A stretch of 64,000 bases of DNA from positions 930,001-994,000 of the forward strand of contig NZ_PGFV01000001.1 in the NCBI RefSeq assembly GCF_021023135.1, given 5' to 3'. How positions within the stretch are numbered: the first letter of the stretch is position 1; each line of letters opens with the position of its first letter. The stretch is from Brevibacterium sp. CCUG 69071 (GTDB lineage Bacteria > Actinomycetota > Actinomycetes > Actinomycetales > Brevibacteriaceae). The position numbers were made by a program, and so were the translations under genes. The notes under the pieces were generated by a model. The model saw only the letters and a program-made list of their open reading frames with translations, had not been told where the DNA came from and searched no databases. This document shows positions 36,527 to 45,057 of this stretch, piece by piece.

Positions 36527-37930
36527 TCATTCGTCTGCCGCGGCCAGGCGTGCGGCGACCGCCTCGGCGCGGGAGATGCAGGCGGGGATGCCGACGCCGT
36601 CGAAGGCGGATCCGGCGAGTTCGAGGCCGTCGATGGCGGCGATGTCGGCGTCGATGTCCCCGATGAGCTCAGCGTGCCCGGGCAGGTACTGCGGCAGGGC
36701 CTGATCCCAGCGTTGGACCTCGGCGGCCAGGAGTCGGTCGCCGGTGCGGCCGGTGATCGACTGCCAGTCGGCGAAGGCCTTCTCAATGAGATCGGCATCG
36801 TCGAGGGATCTCCATCCGTCGGGTCCGTCGCCGCGACGGCCGATGCTCATCCGCATCAGTGCGGTGCCCGCGGGAATGTGGCTGCGCAGCCAGGGCCATT
36901 TGTTCGACACGAAGGTCGAGGCCTTGATCAGAGTGTCTTCGGTCGGAGGGACGAGGAATCCGGAGCCGGTGAAGGGTTCGGAACCGAGTTCGATCAGGGC
37001 CGGCACCAACGCGGTGGTGGCGTAGGGCACCTGGCCCAGCAGTGCCGCGGACCGGGGAGCCTCCTCGGCGAGGAGATCCTTTGTCACATGGGCGGGGGTG
37101 GCGAGGACGAGGCGATCGGATTCGATGGTCGATTCCGCGGTCTCGACGAACCAGCGTCCGCTCTCTCCCCGCACCGAGGTGACTCCGGCGTCGAGGCGGA
37201 TGGTCCCGCCGGCCGCACGGATCCGGTCCGCGAGGGCGGGAATGAGTCGATTGATCCCGCCGACGAGGCTCATGAACACCGGTTCGGCTCCGGTGCCGGT
37301 CGGACGTGCGGCGGCCTGCTCATCGCGGGCGGCCAGCAGCCGGGAGACGAGGTCGAGCACGGAGGTGCCTTCGCGTGCCGCCGGGAGCAGGGCGGGCACG
37401 GTCGCGGCCAGGGACAGTTCCCGGCAGCGGCCCGCGTAGACCCCGCCGAGGAGCGGGTCGACGAGGGTGTCGACGAGATCCGGGCCGAGGCGTTCGCTGA
37501 GGAAATCTCCGAGTGAGGTGTCCGCACCGTCGATCGGTTCGGTGATGACCTCGTGGGCGAGACGCTTCGCGGCGTCGGGCCCGATGAGCTCGGCCACCTC
37601 GGCGGCCTCGGCGGGCACTCCCATCACGGTGCGTTTGGGAATGGGGCGCAGGCGGCCTCCGGTGAACACCTGTGAGGAGTGTTCGGCCGAGGGGAATTCG
37701 ACGTCGAGGCCGAGTTCGGCGGCGAGTTCCTTCGCCTCCGGGCGCCGGAACAGGCTGGCCTCGGCACCCGTGTCGAGCCCGATCGGGATCGCACCTGACA
37801 GCGTGGACTGCTGCAGGCACCCGCCGAGGCGGGACCCGGATTCGAGGACGGTGACCCGGTGGTCAGCGGCGAGCCGAAAGGCGGCGACGAGGCCGGAGAT
37901 CCCTCCCCCGACGATCGTGATCTCGCTCAT
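36527..37930 (-). CDS. hemY: Protoporphyrinogen/coproporphyrinogen III oxidase
   Basis: FAD-dependent oxidase, 467 residues. The FAD-binding start is ITIVGGGISGLVAAFRLAADHRVTVLES, and the family segment GVYAGRCRELSLAATVPAL is at about 200. The C-terminus ends ELAGSAFDGVGIPACISRAEAVA. In an operon with HemQ, the expected substrate is coproporphyrinogen III. The start at 37930 is 4 bp after the hemE stop. Confidence 0.94.
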   Translation of the reverse strand: MSEITIVGGGISGLVAAFRLAADHRVTVLESGSRLGGCLQQSTLSGAIPIGLDTGAEASLFRRPEAKELAAELGLDVEFPSAEHSSQVFTGGRLRPIPKRTVMGVPAEAAEVAELIGPDAAKRLAHEVITEPIDGADTSLGDFLSERLGPDLVDTLVDPLLGGVYAGRCRELSLAATVPALLPAAREGTSVLDLVSRLLAARDEQAAARPTGTGAEPVFMSLVGGINRLIPALADRIRAAGGTIRLDAGVTSVRGESGRWFVETAESTIESDRLVLATPAHVTKDLLAEEAPRSAALLGQVPYATTALVPALIELGSEPFTGSGFLVPPTEDTLIKASTFVSNKWPWLRSHIPAGTALMRMSIGRRGDGPDGWRSLDDADLIEKAFADWQSITGRTGDRLLAAEVQRWDQALPQYLPGHAELIGDIDADIAAIDGLELAGSAFDGVGIPACISRAEAVAARLAAADE

Positions 37931-37934
37931 CGGC

Positions 37935-38981
37935 TCAGGCGCGTTCTGCGAGGATCTGTTCGGAGACCCTGTGCACCTCGGCGACGATGCGTCCCGGGAC
38001 CTCGGGGTCCGTGTCCGGAAGCACACCGTGGCCGAGGTTGAAGACGAAGCCGCGGTCGAGCTCGAGCCCCTGTCGCACGATCGCCTCGATGCGCGGGGCC
38101 AGTGCCTCCCACGGGGCGAAGAGCAGCGCGGGGTCGAGGTTGCCCTGCAGGGCTTGGCCGGGCTGGACGCGGGTGGCGGCGTCGGCGAGGTCGACGCGGA
38201 AGTCGACGCCGACGGCCGAGGATCCGGCCCGGGACATCGAGGTCAGCAGCTCACCGGTCTGGACGCCGAAGTGGATGCTGGGCACCTCGTGGCCGGCCAG
38301 TGCGGCGAAGACCGCGGCGGAGTGCTCGAGCACCTGGTTCTCGTAGTCGCGGCGGGACACGTATCCGGCCCAGGAGTCGAAGAGTTGGAAGGCCCTGGCC
38401 CCGGCCGAGAGCTGGACGTCGATGAAAGTCGCGGAGATGCGAGCGAGTTTGGCCAGCAGGGCCGCGAAGCTCGCAGGATCGGCAGCCATGAACGACTTCG
38501 TCTTCTCATGGTTCTTGCTCGGCCCGCCTTCGATGAGGTAGCTGGCCAGGGTGAACGGGGCTCCGGCGAAGCCGATGAGCGGGGTGTCGGCATCGAGTTC
38601 GGCGACGACGCGGCCGATCGATTCGGCGATGTCGGGGATGTCCGCGGGGTCGAGCTCCGGAAGGGCGTCGACGTCGGCACGGCTGCGGATGGGGTCGGCG
38701 ATGACCGGGCCCTTGCCGGCCACGATCTCGACATCGACCCCGGCCGCTTGGAGGGGAACGACGATATCGGAGAAGAAGATCGCGGCGTCGACGCCGTGGC
38801 GGCGCACGGGCTGCAGGGTGATCTCCGAGACCAGCTCGGGGTCACGGCAGGCCGCGAGCATCGCAGTGCCCTCCCGCAGCTTCCGGTACTCAGGGAGGGA
38901 ACGTCCGGCCTGACGCATGAACCAGACAGGGGTGCGGGTGATCGGCTCCGAACGCAACGCCGACAGCAGGGGTGAAGTCAT
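37935..38981 (-). CDS. hemE: Uroporphyrinogen decarboxylase
   Basis: Converts uroporphyrinogen III to coproporphyrinogen III. 348 residues with the signatures TPVWFMRQAGRSLPEYR, FSDIVVPLQAAGVDVE, GFAGAPFTLASYLIEGG, SIHFGVQTGELL and NLGHGVLPDTDPE. The ATG at 38981 has GGGAGG about 9 bases upstream, which excludes the longer open frame. First gene of the heme operon. Confidence 0.97.
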   Translation of the reverse strand: MTSPLLSALRSEPITRTPVWFMRQAGRSLPEYRKLREGTAMLAACRDPELVSEITLQPVRRHGVDAAIFFSDIVVPLQAAGVDVEIVAGKGPVIADPIRSRADVDALPELDPADIPDIAESIGRVVAELDADTPLIGFAGAPFTLASYLIEGGPSKNHEKTKSFMAADPASFAALLAKLARISATFIDVQLSAGARAFQLFDSWAGYVSRRDYENQVLEHSAAVFAALAGHEVPSIHFGVQTGELLTSMSRAGSSAVGVDFRVDLADAATRVQPGQALQGNLDPALLFAPWEALAPRIEAIVRQGLELDRGFVFNLGHGVLPDTDPEVPGRIVAEVHRVSEQILAERA

Positions 38982-39133
38982 GGTTCCATCCTCCCATTCT
39001 TCGCATCCCTTGGCCCACCCGGTTCCGGTTTCAAGACGCAGTGTCTTGACTCTCACATTCCGTGGTCCGTGCCGGAAAACTCTTGCCGCTCGCACGGCGT
39101 GGACGGTTCTCCTCGTTCCGGGGCTGATCTATC

Positions 39134-39757
39134 GTGGCGACTGTGGTCAACACCTCACCTCTCAATCGCATCCCGGCGGAGTTCACCGCCGTGACCTCGG
39201 TTCTGCGCGAAGCGCGGAACACGAACAATGTGTCGATTTCCGAGATCCCGGCCCCGGCCCGTCTGGCGCCGTACTCCTATGCCCTCGGCGCCGAGGTGCG
39301 TGCCGATGAGACCTTCCTGCAGGCCAGCGACGAGACGATCGACGAGTTGGCCACCGGCCGGATCGTCGTCCTCTACGATCCCAGCTCCCCCGAGGAGTGG
39401 GAGGGCCAGTTCCGGATCGTGTCCTATATCCGTGCCGAGCTCGAACACGAGCTGGGCAATGAGACGATGCTCGGCCATGTGGCGTGGAGCTGGCTCGAGG
39501 AGGCGCTCGAGTCCAACGACTGCGAGGTCGTCGCCGCCGGCGGCACGACGACCCGGGTGCTCTCGGACAGCTTCGGAACTCTGGCCAGCCGTCCGGCCAC
39601 GATAGACTTGGAGCTGCGTGCTTCGTGGACCCCGGTGATCGCCGAGCCGGATCTGATCGGCAATCACTTCGAAGCGTGGATCGATCTGCTCAGCACAGTC
39701 GCCGGACTGCCACCTCTTCCTGAAGGAGTATCAGCCCTGCCCGGGCGTCGTCGATGA
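39134..39757 (+). CDS. DUF3000 family protein
   Basis: 207 residues matching the actinobacterial DUF3000 family by its length, acidic character and position directly before the HRDC ribonuclease D gene. Segments APYSYALGAEV and WEGQFRIVSYIRAELEHELG are visible. The function is unknown. Begins with GTG (39134, or 39143) and ends overlapping the next ATG (ATGA), so the pair is translationally coupled. Confidence 0.8.
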   Translation: MATVVNTSPLNRIPAEFTAVTSVLREARNTNNVSISEIPAPARLAPYSYALGAEVRADETFLQASDETIDELATGRIVVLYDPSSPEEWEGQFRIVSYIRAELEHELGNETMLGHVAWSWLEEALESNDCEVVAAGGTTTRVLSDSFGTLASRPATIDLELRASWTPVIAEPDLIGNHFEAWIDLLSTVAGLPPLPEGVSALPGRRR

Positions 39758-40932
39758 CAACTGAACTACCGCTCTTGGCCACACCCGCTCACGGCATCCC
39801 CGAAGTCGTCGACACCCAGGATGGCTTCTCCGCAGCCTGCAGCGATCTCAACGCGGCCACCGGTCCGATCGCCATCGACGCCGAACGCGCCTCGGGCATC
39901 AGGTATGGCCAGCGAGCGTTCCTCGTCCAACTGCGCCGTGAAGGTGCGGGAACCTTCCTCCTCGACTCCGAGACTCTCGGCGACCTCAGCCCGCTCAACC
40001 CCGCCCTCGGCGAGGACGAGTGGGTCATCCATTCGGTCACTCAGGATCTGCCCTGCCTGCAGGATCGCGGCATGCGGCCCGGCGCCCTCTTCGACACCGA
40101 GCTCGCCGCACGTCTGCTCGGCTGGGAGAAGTTCGGCCTGGCGGCGGTCGCCGAGCGGACTCTCGGAGTGCGACTGGCGAAGGAGCATTCCGCGGCGGAC
40201 TGGTCGAAGCGACCGCTGCCCGAGGAATGGCTGAACTACGCCGCCCTCGATGTCGAGGTGCTGCTGCCGATCCGGGACATCCTCCACGAGGCTCTCGTCG
40301 AGGCCGACCGGTGGGAGTACGCCCGGCAGGAGTTCGAGCATCTGCTCGATTTCGAACCCAAGCATCGCAATGAACCCTGGCGGCGCACGCACGGACTCTC
40401 GAAGATCAAGTCGCGTCGCGACATCGCCCGCGTGCGGGAGCTGTGGATCGCCCGCGACGCCATGGCCTTTGAGGCGGATGTGGCACCGACGAAGATCCTA
40501 CGCGACCGAGATCTCACCGCTTTGGCGCAGTCGAGGGTGCAGTCGAGTGATGACATCATGCGCGACTGGCCGAAACTCTCCCGTGCGGATTCGGGTCGCC
40601 TCTTCCGTGCCTACCGCAAGGCCGGTCGGCTGCCCGTCGATGAGCTTCCCTCCCGGCGCGAATCCGGCGAGGAACCCAGAGAGCGCAGCCCCTTCAGCCA
40701 TGCCGATCTCAAGGATCGGGTCGCAGCGCTGAAGTCCGCGATGGGCGAATTGGCGGAGGAGCTGACAATGCCCCACGATGTCCTCCTGCAGCCTGCGATC
40801 GTCAAGTCACTCGCGGCCGTCGGACGAATGGATGTCCCGGCCTTCCTCGCCGAGCGCGGTGCCAGGGACTGGCAGATAGAGCTGAGCACCCCCGCACTCA
40901 CGAAGACGCTGGAGTCCCTCCCCCGCGCCTAG
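39754..40932 (+). CDS. rnd: Ribonuclease D-like 3'-5' exonuclease with HRDC domain
   Basis: 392 residues. The DEDD nuclease core has IAIDAERASG (motif I), VIHSVTQDLPCLQ (motif II) and LNYAALDVEVLLPI (motif III). An HRDC nucleic-acid-binding domain follows (about 215-290), plus an actinobacterial C-terminal extension. Probably processes tRNA 3' ends. Coupled to DUF3000; convergent with dxs, whose stop lies 14 bp away. Confidence 0.92.
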   Translation: MTTELPLLATPAHGIPEVVDTQDGFSAACSDLNAATGPIAIDAERASGIRYGQRAFLVQLRREGAGTFLLDSETLGDLSPLNPALGEDEWVIHSVTQDLPCLQDRGMRPGALFDTELAARLLGWEKFGLAAVAERTLGVRLAKEHSAADWSKRPLPEEWLNYAALDVEVLLPIRDILHEALVEADRWEYARQEFEHLLDFEPKHRNEPWRRTHGLSKIKSRRDIARVRELWIARDAMAFEADVAPTKILRDRDLTALAQSRVQSSDDIMRDWPKLSRADSGRLFRAYRKAGRLPVDELPSRRESGEEPRERSPFSHADLKDRVAALKSAMGELAEELTMPHDVLLQPAIVKSLAAVGRMDVPAFLAERGARDWQIELSTPALTKTLESLPRA

Positions 40933-40945
40933 CGGTCTTGCTGAC

Positions 40946-42916
40946 TCAGCCGGCGGTTCGTGCCCGTGCACGGAGACGATCGGTCACCTCGGCAGGGAGG
41001 TTGCGGAGGATCTCGCGCGCCATCGTGGCGACGTCGAGGCCCGCGTGGTCGAGGATCTCCACACGGCTTCCCTGCGGCAGGAATTCAACCGGCACACCGA
41101 GCTCGAGAACCCCTGGACGCAGCTGCGCATCACTCAGTTCGAACCGAATCTGAGCCCCGACTCCCCTGCCTTCGATTCCGTCCTCGATCACGGCCACGAG
41201 CCTGTGATCCATCGCCAGGTCGATGACGCTGCCCGGCACCGGCAGCACCCACCGCGGATCGACGATGCTCACGCGCACGCCGTCCTCGGCCAAGTGATCG
41301 GCGAGTTCCCCGGCGCGCTCGGCGAACGGTCCGACGGAGACGATGAGCACATCGGCATCTGTGCCCTGCGGTCCTTCCCGGAGGACGTCGACGCCGTCGT
41401 GCAGGCGGCGAATCGCGGGCACATCGGCGCCGACGCTGCCGCGAGGGAAGCGAATCACGCTCGGGCCGTCCTCGATCGCTACGGCCTCGTTCAGTTCCTC
41501 GACCAGCCGCGCGCCGTCGCGCGGTGCGGCGAGTCGGAGTGCGGGTACGAGGCGCAGCAACGCCATGTCCCAGATTCCGTGGTGGCTGGCGCCGTCGGGC
41601 CCGGTGACTCCGGCCCGGTCGAGGACGAAGGTGACCGCCTGCCTGTGCAGGGCGACGTCCATGAGCACTTGGTCGAAGGCGCGGCTGAGGAAGGTTGCGT
41701 ACAGACAGACGACGGGGTGCAGGCCGCCGAAGGACAGACCGGCGGCGGAGGCCACAGCGTGCTGTTCGGCGATGCCGACGTCGAAGACCCGGTCCGGGAA
41801 TGCCTCAGCGAACTTCGCGAGCCCCACCGGCTGCAGCATCGCCGCGGTGACGGCGACGATATCGTCCCTGGTCTGTGCGATCTCGAGGATCTCGTCGCCG
41901 AACACCGATGTCCAGGAGGTCTGTGTCGAACGAGCCGCTTTTCCCTTCGACGGAACTGGCCGTCCCGTGGATGGATCGATGACACCCACGGAGTGGAACT
42001 GATCGGCATCGTCGTTGAGCGCCGGGTCGTAGCCGTGGCCTTTCTCCGTGATCAGGTGCACGATGATCGGGCCGTCCTCGTACTGCCGGGCCCGCTGCAG
42101 GGCCTCCTCGACCGCGGCCAGATCATGACCATCGACAGGTCCGAGGCACTTGATTCCGAGTGCGCCGAACAGTCCGCTCTGCGGCTGGACCGTCCATTCT
42201 CGGAACGAGCTCGTCTCATCCTCGGACCGGACTTCCTTGTGGCCGGGCGAACCTGCTTGGCCGGGCGATCCCGCTTGGCCGGGCGATCCGGTCTCCCCGC
42301 CTGATGCGGTACGTGATGCGTCACGCAGTCGGCCGAGATGCTCGGCGATTCCACCCACCGTCGGGGCGTAGGACAGACCGTTGTCGTTGACGACGATGAC
42401 GAGCCTGCGCGGCGGGGTCGACTTGTCCGCGGCGATCGTGTTGAGCGCCTCCCAGGCAAGGCCTCCGGTCAGTGCCCCGTCGCCGATGACCGCGACCACG
42501 TGGCGGTCCGTCTCACCGCTGAGCCCTCGGGCCTTGGCGATGCCGTCGGCCCAGGACAGGGACGCCGAGGCGTGGGAGTTCTCAAGGACGTCGTGGTCGC
42601 TCTCGCTCCGACTGGGATAGCCGGAGAGCCCGCTGCGCTGGCGCAGAGTGGAGAATTCGCCCCTTCGTCCCGTCAGCAGTTTGTGCACGTAGGCCTGGTG
42701 GCCGACGTCGAAGAGGATGGTGTCCCGCGGGGAGTCGAAGACCCTGTGGATGCCCACTGTCAGTTCAACCACGCCGAGGTTGGGTCCGAGATGTCCGCCC
42801 GTGCCGGCGACCGTGGCCACCAGGTAGTCGCGGATCTCCTCTGCCAACGTTTCGCACTCGGCACCGTCGAGTCTGCGCAGGTCTGCCGGTGACGCGATCG
42901 ACTCGAGGAGGGTCAT
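40946..42916 (-). CDS. dxs: 1-deoxy-D-xylulose-5-phosphate synthase
   Basis: Thiamine-diphosphate enzyme starting the MEP isoprenoid pathway. 656 residues from the ATG at 42916 (MTLLESIASPADLRRL). Motifs are ILFDVGHQAYVHKLLTGR, AVIGDGALTGGLAWEALN, VNDNGLSYAPTVGG, FDVGIAEQHAVASAAGLS and FVLDRAGVTGPDGASHHG. A variable insertion at about 215-245 carries three 6-residue repeats GSPGQA/GSPGQA/GSPGHK encoded by 18-bp tandem units. The palindromic repeat copy A lies upstream of its start region. Confidence 0.96.
   Translation of the reverse strand: MTLLESIASPADLRRLDGAECETLAEEIRDYLVATVAGTGGHLGPNLGVVELTVGIHRVFDSPRDTILFDVGHQAYVHKLLTGRRGEFSTLRQRSGLSGYPSRSESDHDVLENSHASASLSWADGIAKARGLSGETDRHVVAVIGDGALTGGLAWEALNTIAADKSTPPRRLVIVVNDNGLSYAPTVGGIAEHLGRLRDASRTASGGETGSPGQAGSPGQAGSPGHKEVRSEDETSSFREWTVQPQSGLFGALGIKCLGPVDGHDLAAVEEALQRARQYEDGPIIVHLITEKGHGYDPALNDDADQFHSVGVIDPSTGRPVPSKGKAARSTQTSWTSVFGDEILEIAQTRDDIVAVTAAMLQPVGLAKFAEAFPDRVFDVGIAEQHAVASAAGLSFGGLHPVVCLYATFLSRAFDQVLMDVALHRQAVTFVLDRAGVTGPDGASHHGIWDMALLRLVPALRLAAPRDGARLVEELNEAVAIEDGPSVIRFPRGSVGADVPAIRRLHDGVDVLREGPQGTDADVLIVSVGPFAERAGELADHLAEDGVRVSIVDPRWVLPVPGSVIDLAMDHRLVAVIEDGIEGRGVGAQIRFELSDAQLRPGVLELGVPVEFLPQGSRVEILDHAGLDVATMAREILRNLPAEVTDRLRARARTAG
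42240..42293. repeat. Three in-frame 18-bp tandem repeats inside dxs
   Basis: Units at 42240-42257, 42258-42275 and 42276-42293, each starting TGGCCGGGCGA, encode GSPGHK/GSPGQA/GSPGQA on the minus strand. They expand a flexible surface loop of Dxs. Confidence 0.8.
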
Positions 42917-43070
42917 ACGGGGCCTTGCTCCTGAACTCTTCGCTGACGGACGGATTCCACTCGAACCATCGTAGCGCGGCCCACTCCCCCACCCGAAGAG
43001 TCCACGCTTCACGGCCTCTGCATCGAGACACTTCCTGCCGCACGTTCCCGGCTCGCGCCCGGCCCAGCCC

Positions 43071-43146
43071 GCACGTCCTACAGCGAGTGACATAACGCAC
43101 CGTAGCACCGAGTGGCTATGTCACTCTCGCGATGATTTGCTGAGCT
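43071..43146. repeat. Palindromic interspersed repeat, copy A
   Basis: About 75 bp, aligned without gaps with copies at 44251 and 44391. It contains a GAGTGACATA/TATGTCACTC inverted repeat (43085-43094 and 43117-43126). The stop codon and last residues (SKSSRE) of the neighbouring membrane-protein gene are encoded inside it. Confidence 0.85.
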
Positions 43147-44158
43147 TGACCTTCCGAGGATCGCTGTCCATGCGCGGCCACAGGAGCACCACGAGCGCCG
43201 TCATGATGAGGGCAACCACTCCGGCCAACGGGAACATGAATGCGACGAGTATCCACAGGAGAATGCCGCCGATTCCAGTGGAGTCCGAATACACTGCCTG
43301 AGCCGTCGACAGACTGCTCAGCAGGTTGGCGGAGACCAGGGCGAAGAAAGTGATGGTGCCGAAAGCCGCCGCGACAGGGACGGAGGTGGCCACGGTCGAG
43401 ACAAATCGGCGGATCCCCACCAGTGACACGGCCCCGATGATTCCGGCCAGCGCCATCAGACCGAACTTCACTTCCCAGGTTTCGCCTGTCATGACATCGG
43501 CGGGGGCGAGGAATTCGACGGTGAGGACGGTGATGACGATGAGGATGGCGGCAAAAGACAGCGCCCAGACAGCAAACACGATTCTCGTGCGATGACGACC
43601 GCGCTGTTGAGAAGCGCCGTTGACTGCCGCGGGTGTCTCCCCTGCCGCCGACGTCTCTCGAAGGCGAGGGGCTGCATCTCGCCTGGACATGATCAGCCAG
43701 ACGACCACGCCGGCCAGTAAGAATGGGTAGATCAGAATCCCGATGTACGGGAGGAAGGCCAACGGTGTGAAGACGATGGAGACGATGTCGGCAAGCGACG
43801 AGTCGGCATCGTAGAACACCAGACCGACGAGCTCAACAAGCCCGGCTCCAAGGATGACGATGACACTGACGAGCGCAAATGCAGACCGGACTCCTGCGGG
43901 CAGCCCCCGTCCGATGTTGAGTGCGCACGCGGCAGCCACCGCAGCGAAGAAGAATCCGCAGAGACTCGTCACCCACGGCCGGGCGACGAAGTAGCTCTCT
44001 GACGCGACGTGCATGCCCACGTAGCCGGCCCATGCGACCAGGTGAACGGCGTAGGCGACTATGAGTGCGCCGAAGCCCAGCGGCCGGTCCTGCACCGACC
44101 ACCCGCGCTCCGACGCCGACGACGATCGCGCTGATCCACCACCAGGACCCTTTTCCAT
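43121..44158 (-). CDS. Orphan multi-pass membrane protein
   Basis: About 345 residues with roughly nine hydrophobic helices and few charged loops; no family recognised. An N-terminal Gly/Ser-rich segment (EKGPGGGSARSSSASERG) precedes the first helix FGALIVAYAVHLVAWAGYVGMHV. A cytosolic Arg-rich loop lies near the middle (MSRRDAAPRLRETSAAGE). No Shine-Dalgarno is apparent at the ATG at 44158. Its last codons are supplied by repeat copy A and two further copies lie upstream, so the gene is flanked by same-direction repeats. This suggests it is a movable or recently rearranged unit. Confidence 0.7.
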   Translation of the reverse strand: MEKGPGGGSARSSSASERGWSVQDRPLGFGALIVAYAVHLVAWAGYVGMHVASESYFVARPWVTSLCGFFFAAVAAACALNIGRGLPAGVRSAFALVSVIVILGAGLVELVGLVFYDADSSLADIVSIVFTPLAFLPYIGILIYPFLLAGVVVWLIMSRRDAAPRLRETSAAGETPAAVNGASQQRGRHRTRIVFAVWALSFAAILIVITVLTVEFLAPADVMTGETWEVKFGLMALAGIIGAVSLVGIRRFVSTVATSVPVAAAFGTITFFALVSANLLSSLSTAQAVYSDSTGIGGILLWILVAFMFPLAGVVALIMTALVVLLWPRMDSDPRKVKLSKSSRE

Positions 44159-44250
44159 GCGCTGATCATCGCACACACTTCGGATTCAATGATGCAGCCA
44201 CTCGTACGTTTCTGCGCCCGGTGCTACAGGGGCGCGCCCCGCCATTGCGT

Positions 44251-44325
44251 GCACGTCCTACAGCGAGTGACATAACGCCCCGGAGGAACGCGTGGGTATG
44301 TCACTCTCGCGACGTTTTGCTGAGC
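44251..44325. repeat. Palindromic interspersed repeat, copy B
   Basis: Same orientation as copy A and about 90 percent identical over 75 bp without gaps. It keeps the GAGTGACATA and TATGTCACTC arms and the TTTGCTGAGC end. Confidence 0.85.
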
Positions 44326-44390
44326 GCAGGCTTCGGGCGCCCGTAGCCACCGGGGCAACCGGCACCGCTACCCACTCCCCGCCGAAACTC

Positions 44391-44457
44391 ACACGTCCTA
44401 CAGCGAGTGACATAACGCACCGAAGGAACGCGTGGGTGTGTCATTCTTGCGAGGTTA
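44391..44457. repeat. Palindromic interspersed repeat, copy C
   Basis: Starts 140 bp after copy B in the same orientation. The left half (ACGTCCTACAGCGAGTGACATAAC) is identical. The right arm has decayed to TGTGTCATTC and the distal end has diverged. Confidence 0.8.
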
Positions 44458-44489
44458 CGGGGGGCTGCAGGCCATAAACACCCGAGTGG

Positions 44490-44602
44490 GTGGCTCGGCC
44501 GCGTCCCCGGAACGGCCGCGCTGACGGCCCCGTCCGACGGAGTCCGGGCGGGGACGCGACGAGGGCCGGTGGGAATCAATCCCACCGGCCCTCGACCGTT
44601 TT
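44490..44602 (+). ncRNA. Candidate structured RNA with intrinsic terminator
   Basis: No gene precedes it on this strand. A perfect 10-bp stem CGCGTCCCCG (44500-44509) / CGGGGACGCG (44549-44558) encloses a CCGTC-c-GACGG hairpin. It is followed directly by a 14-bp terminator stem and GACCGTTTT. The layout is that of a small RNA, but no known RNA family is recognised and the promoter is not identified. Confidence 0.35.
44561..44593 (+). terminator. Orphan intrinsic terminator
   Basis: Perfect arms GAGGGCCGGTGGGA (44561-44574) and TCCCACCGGCCCTC (44580-44593), a 5-nt loop and a following GACCGTTTT make a clear plus-strand terminator, although no plus-strand coding gene lies upstream. Confidence 0.75.
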
Positions 44603-45057
44603 CACTCAGCGACCGCAGCCGCCGCGTTCATTCAGCGTCCGTACTCATTGAGCAACAAGCCGCGACCGCGATCACGCAGCGGCCACAACGACCACTGCGC
44701 GACCGTCAGGCCGCCTGCCTGAATCAGGCGGTCGCGAGCTGACGCAGCACGTATTGAGACATGCTTCGTCGACGTGCACGGTAGTCAAGCGCTCGAGTCC
44801 GACAGCAAATCCCCTGGTCAGAGGCGCGCTATGAATCCTGCGGGGGCTTTCCCGCAGCCGCTGACACATCGCCGTCGACACGCTTCGACTACGGTAGATT
44901 CGCCATGAATGGTGACTATCCCGGGTCGGGCCCCGAGGACATGGAAGGGGCTTCGTCAGTCATCCATCGCTGAAACAGGCATCCAGTCGAATCAATCACG
45001 CGCAGGCGTCCGTCTCACGAAGCCTGTCTCGAGCCATGTCATCACGCGACTCACACT
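44603..45057. other. Gene-free stretch before the metal-resistance region
   Basis: 455 bp without a credible gene. It holds hairpins CCGCCTG/CAGGCGG (44711-44731) and CTGCGGG/CCCGCAG (44838-44857). No tRNA, integrase or recognisable attachment site is visible. It lies between core-type genes and the metal-resistance genes and is a possible junction. Confidence 0.45.

Noticed and set aside
42917..43108. 64-residue N-terminal extension of Dxs
   Set aside because: It would run into repeat copy A; family members start near MTLLESI, with a ribosome site at that ATG.
43109..44585. Short minus-strand frames sharing the peptide VRYVTRCRTC upstream of dxs and in the repeat region
   Set aside because: The shared peptide is only the translation of the palindromic repeat copies; neither frame has a ribosome site or a domain.
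44672..44881. 69-codon minus-strand frame in the gene-free stretch
   Set aside because: No ribosome site and arbitrary composition; hairpins run through it.
44458..45057. tRNA gene as integration target for the metal region
   Set aside because: No cloverleaf or CCA-type 3' end could be found by eye; hairpins there do not fit a tRNA.
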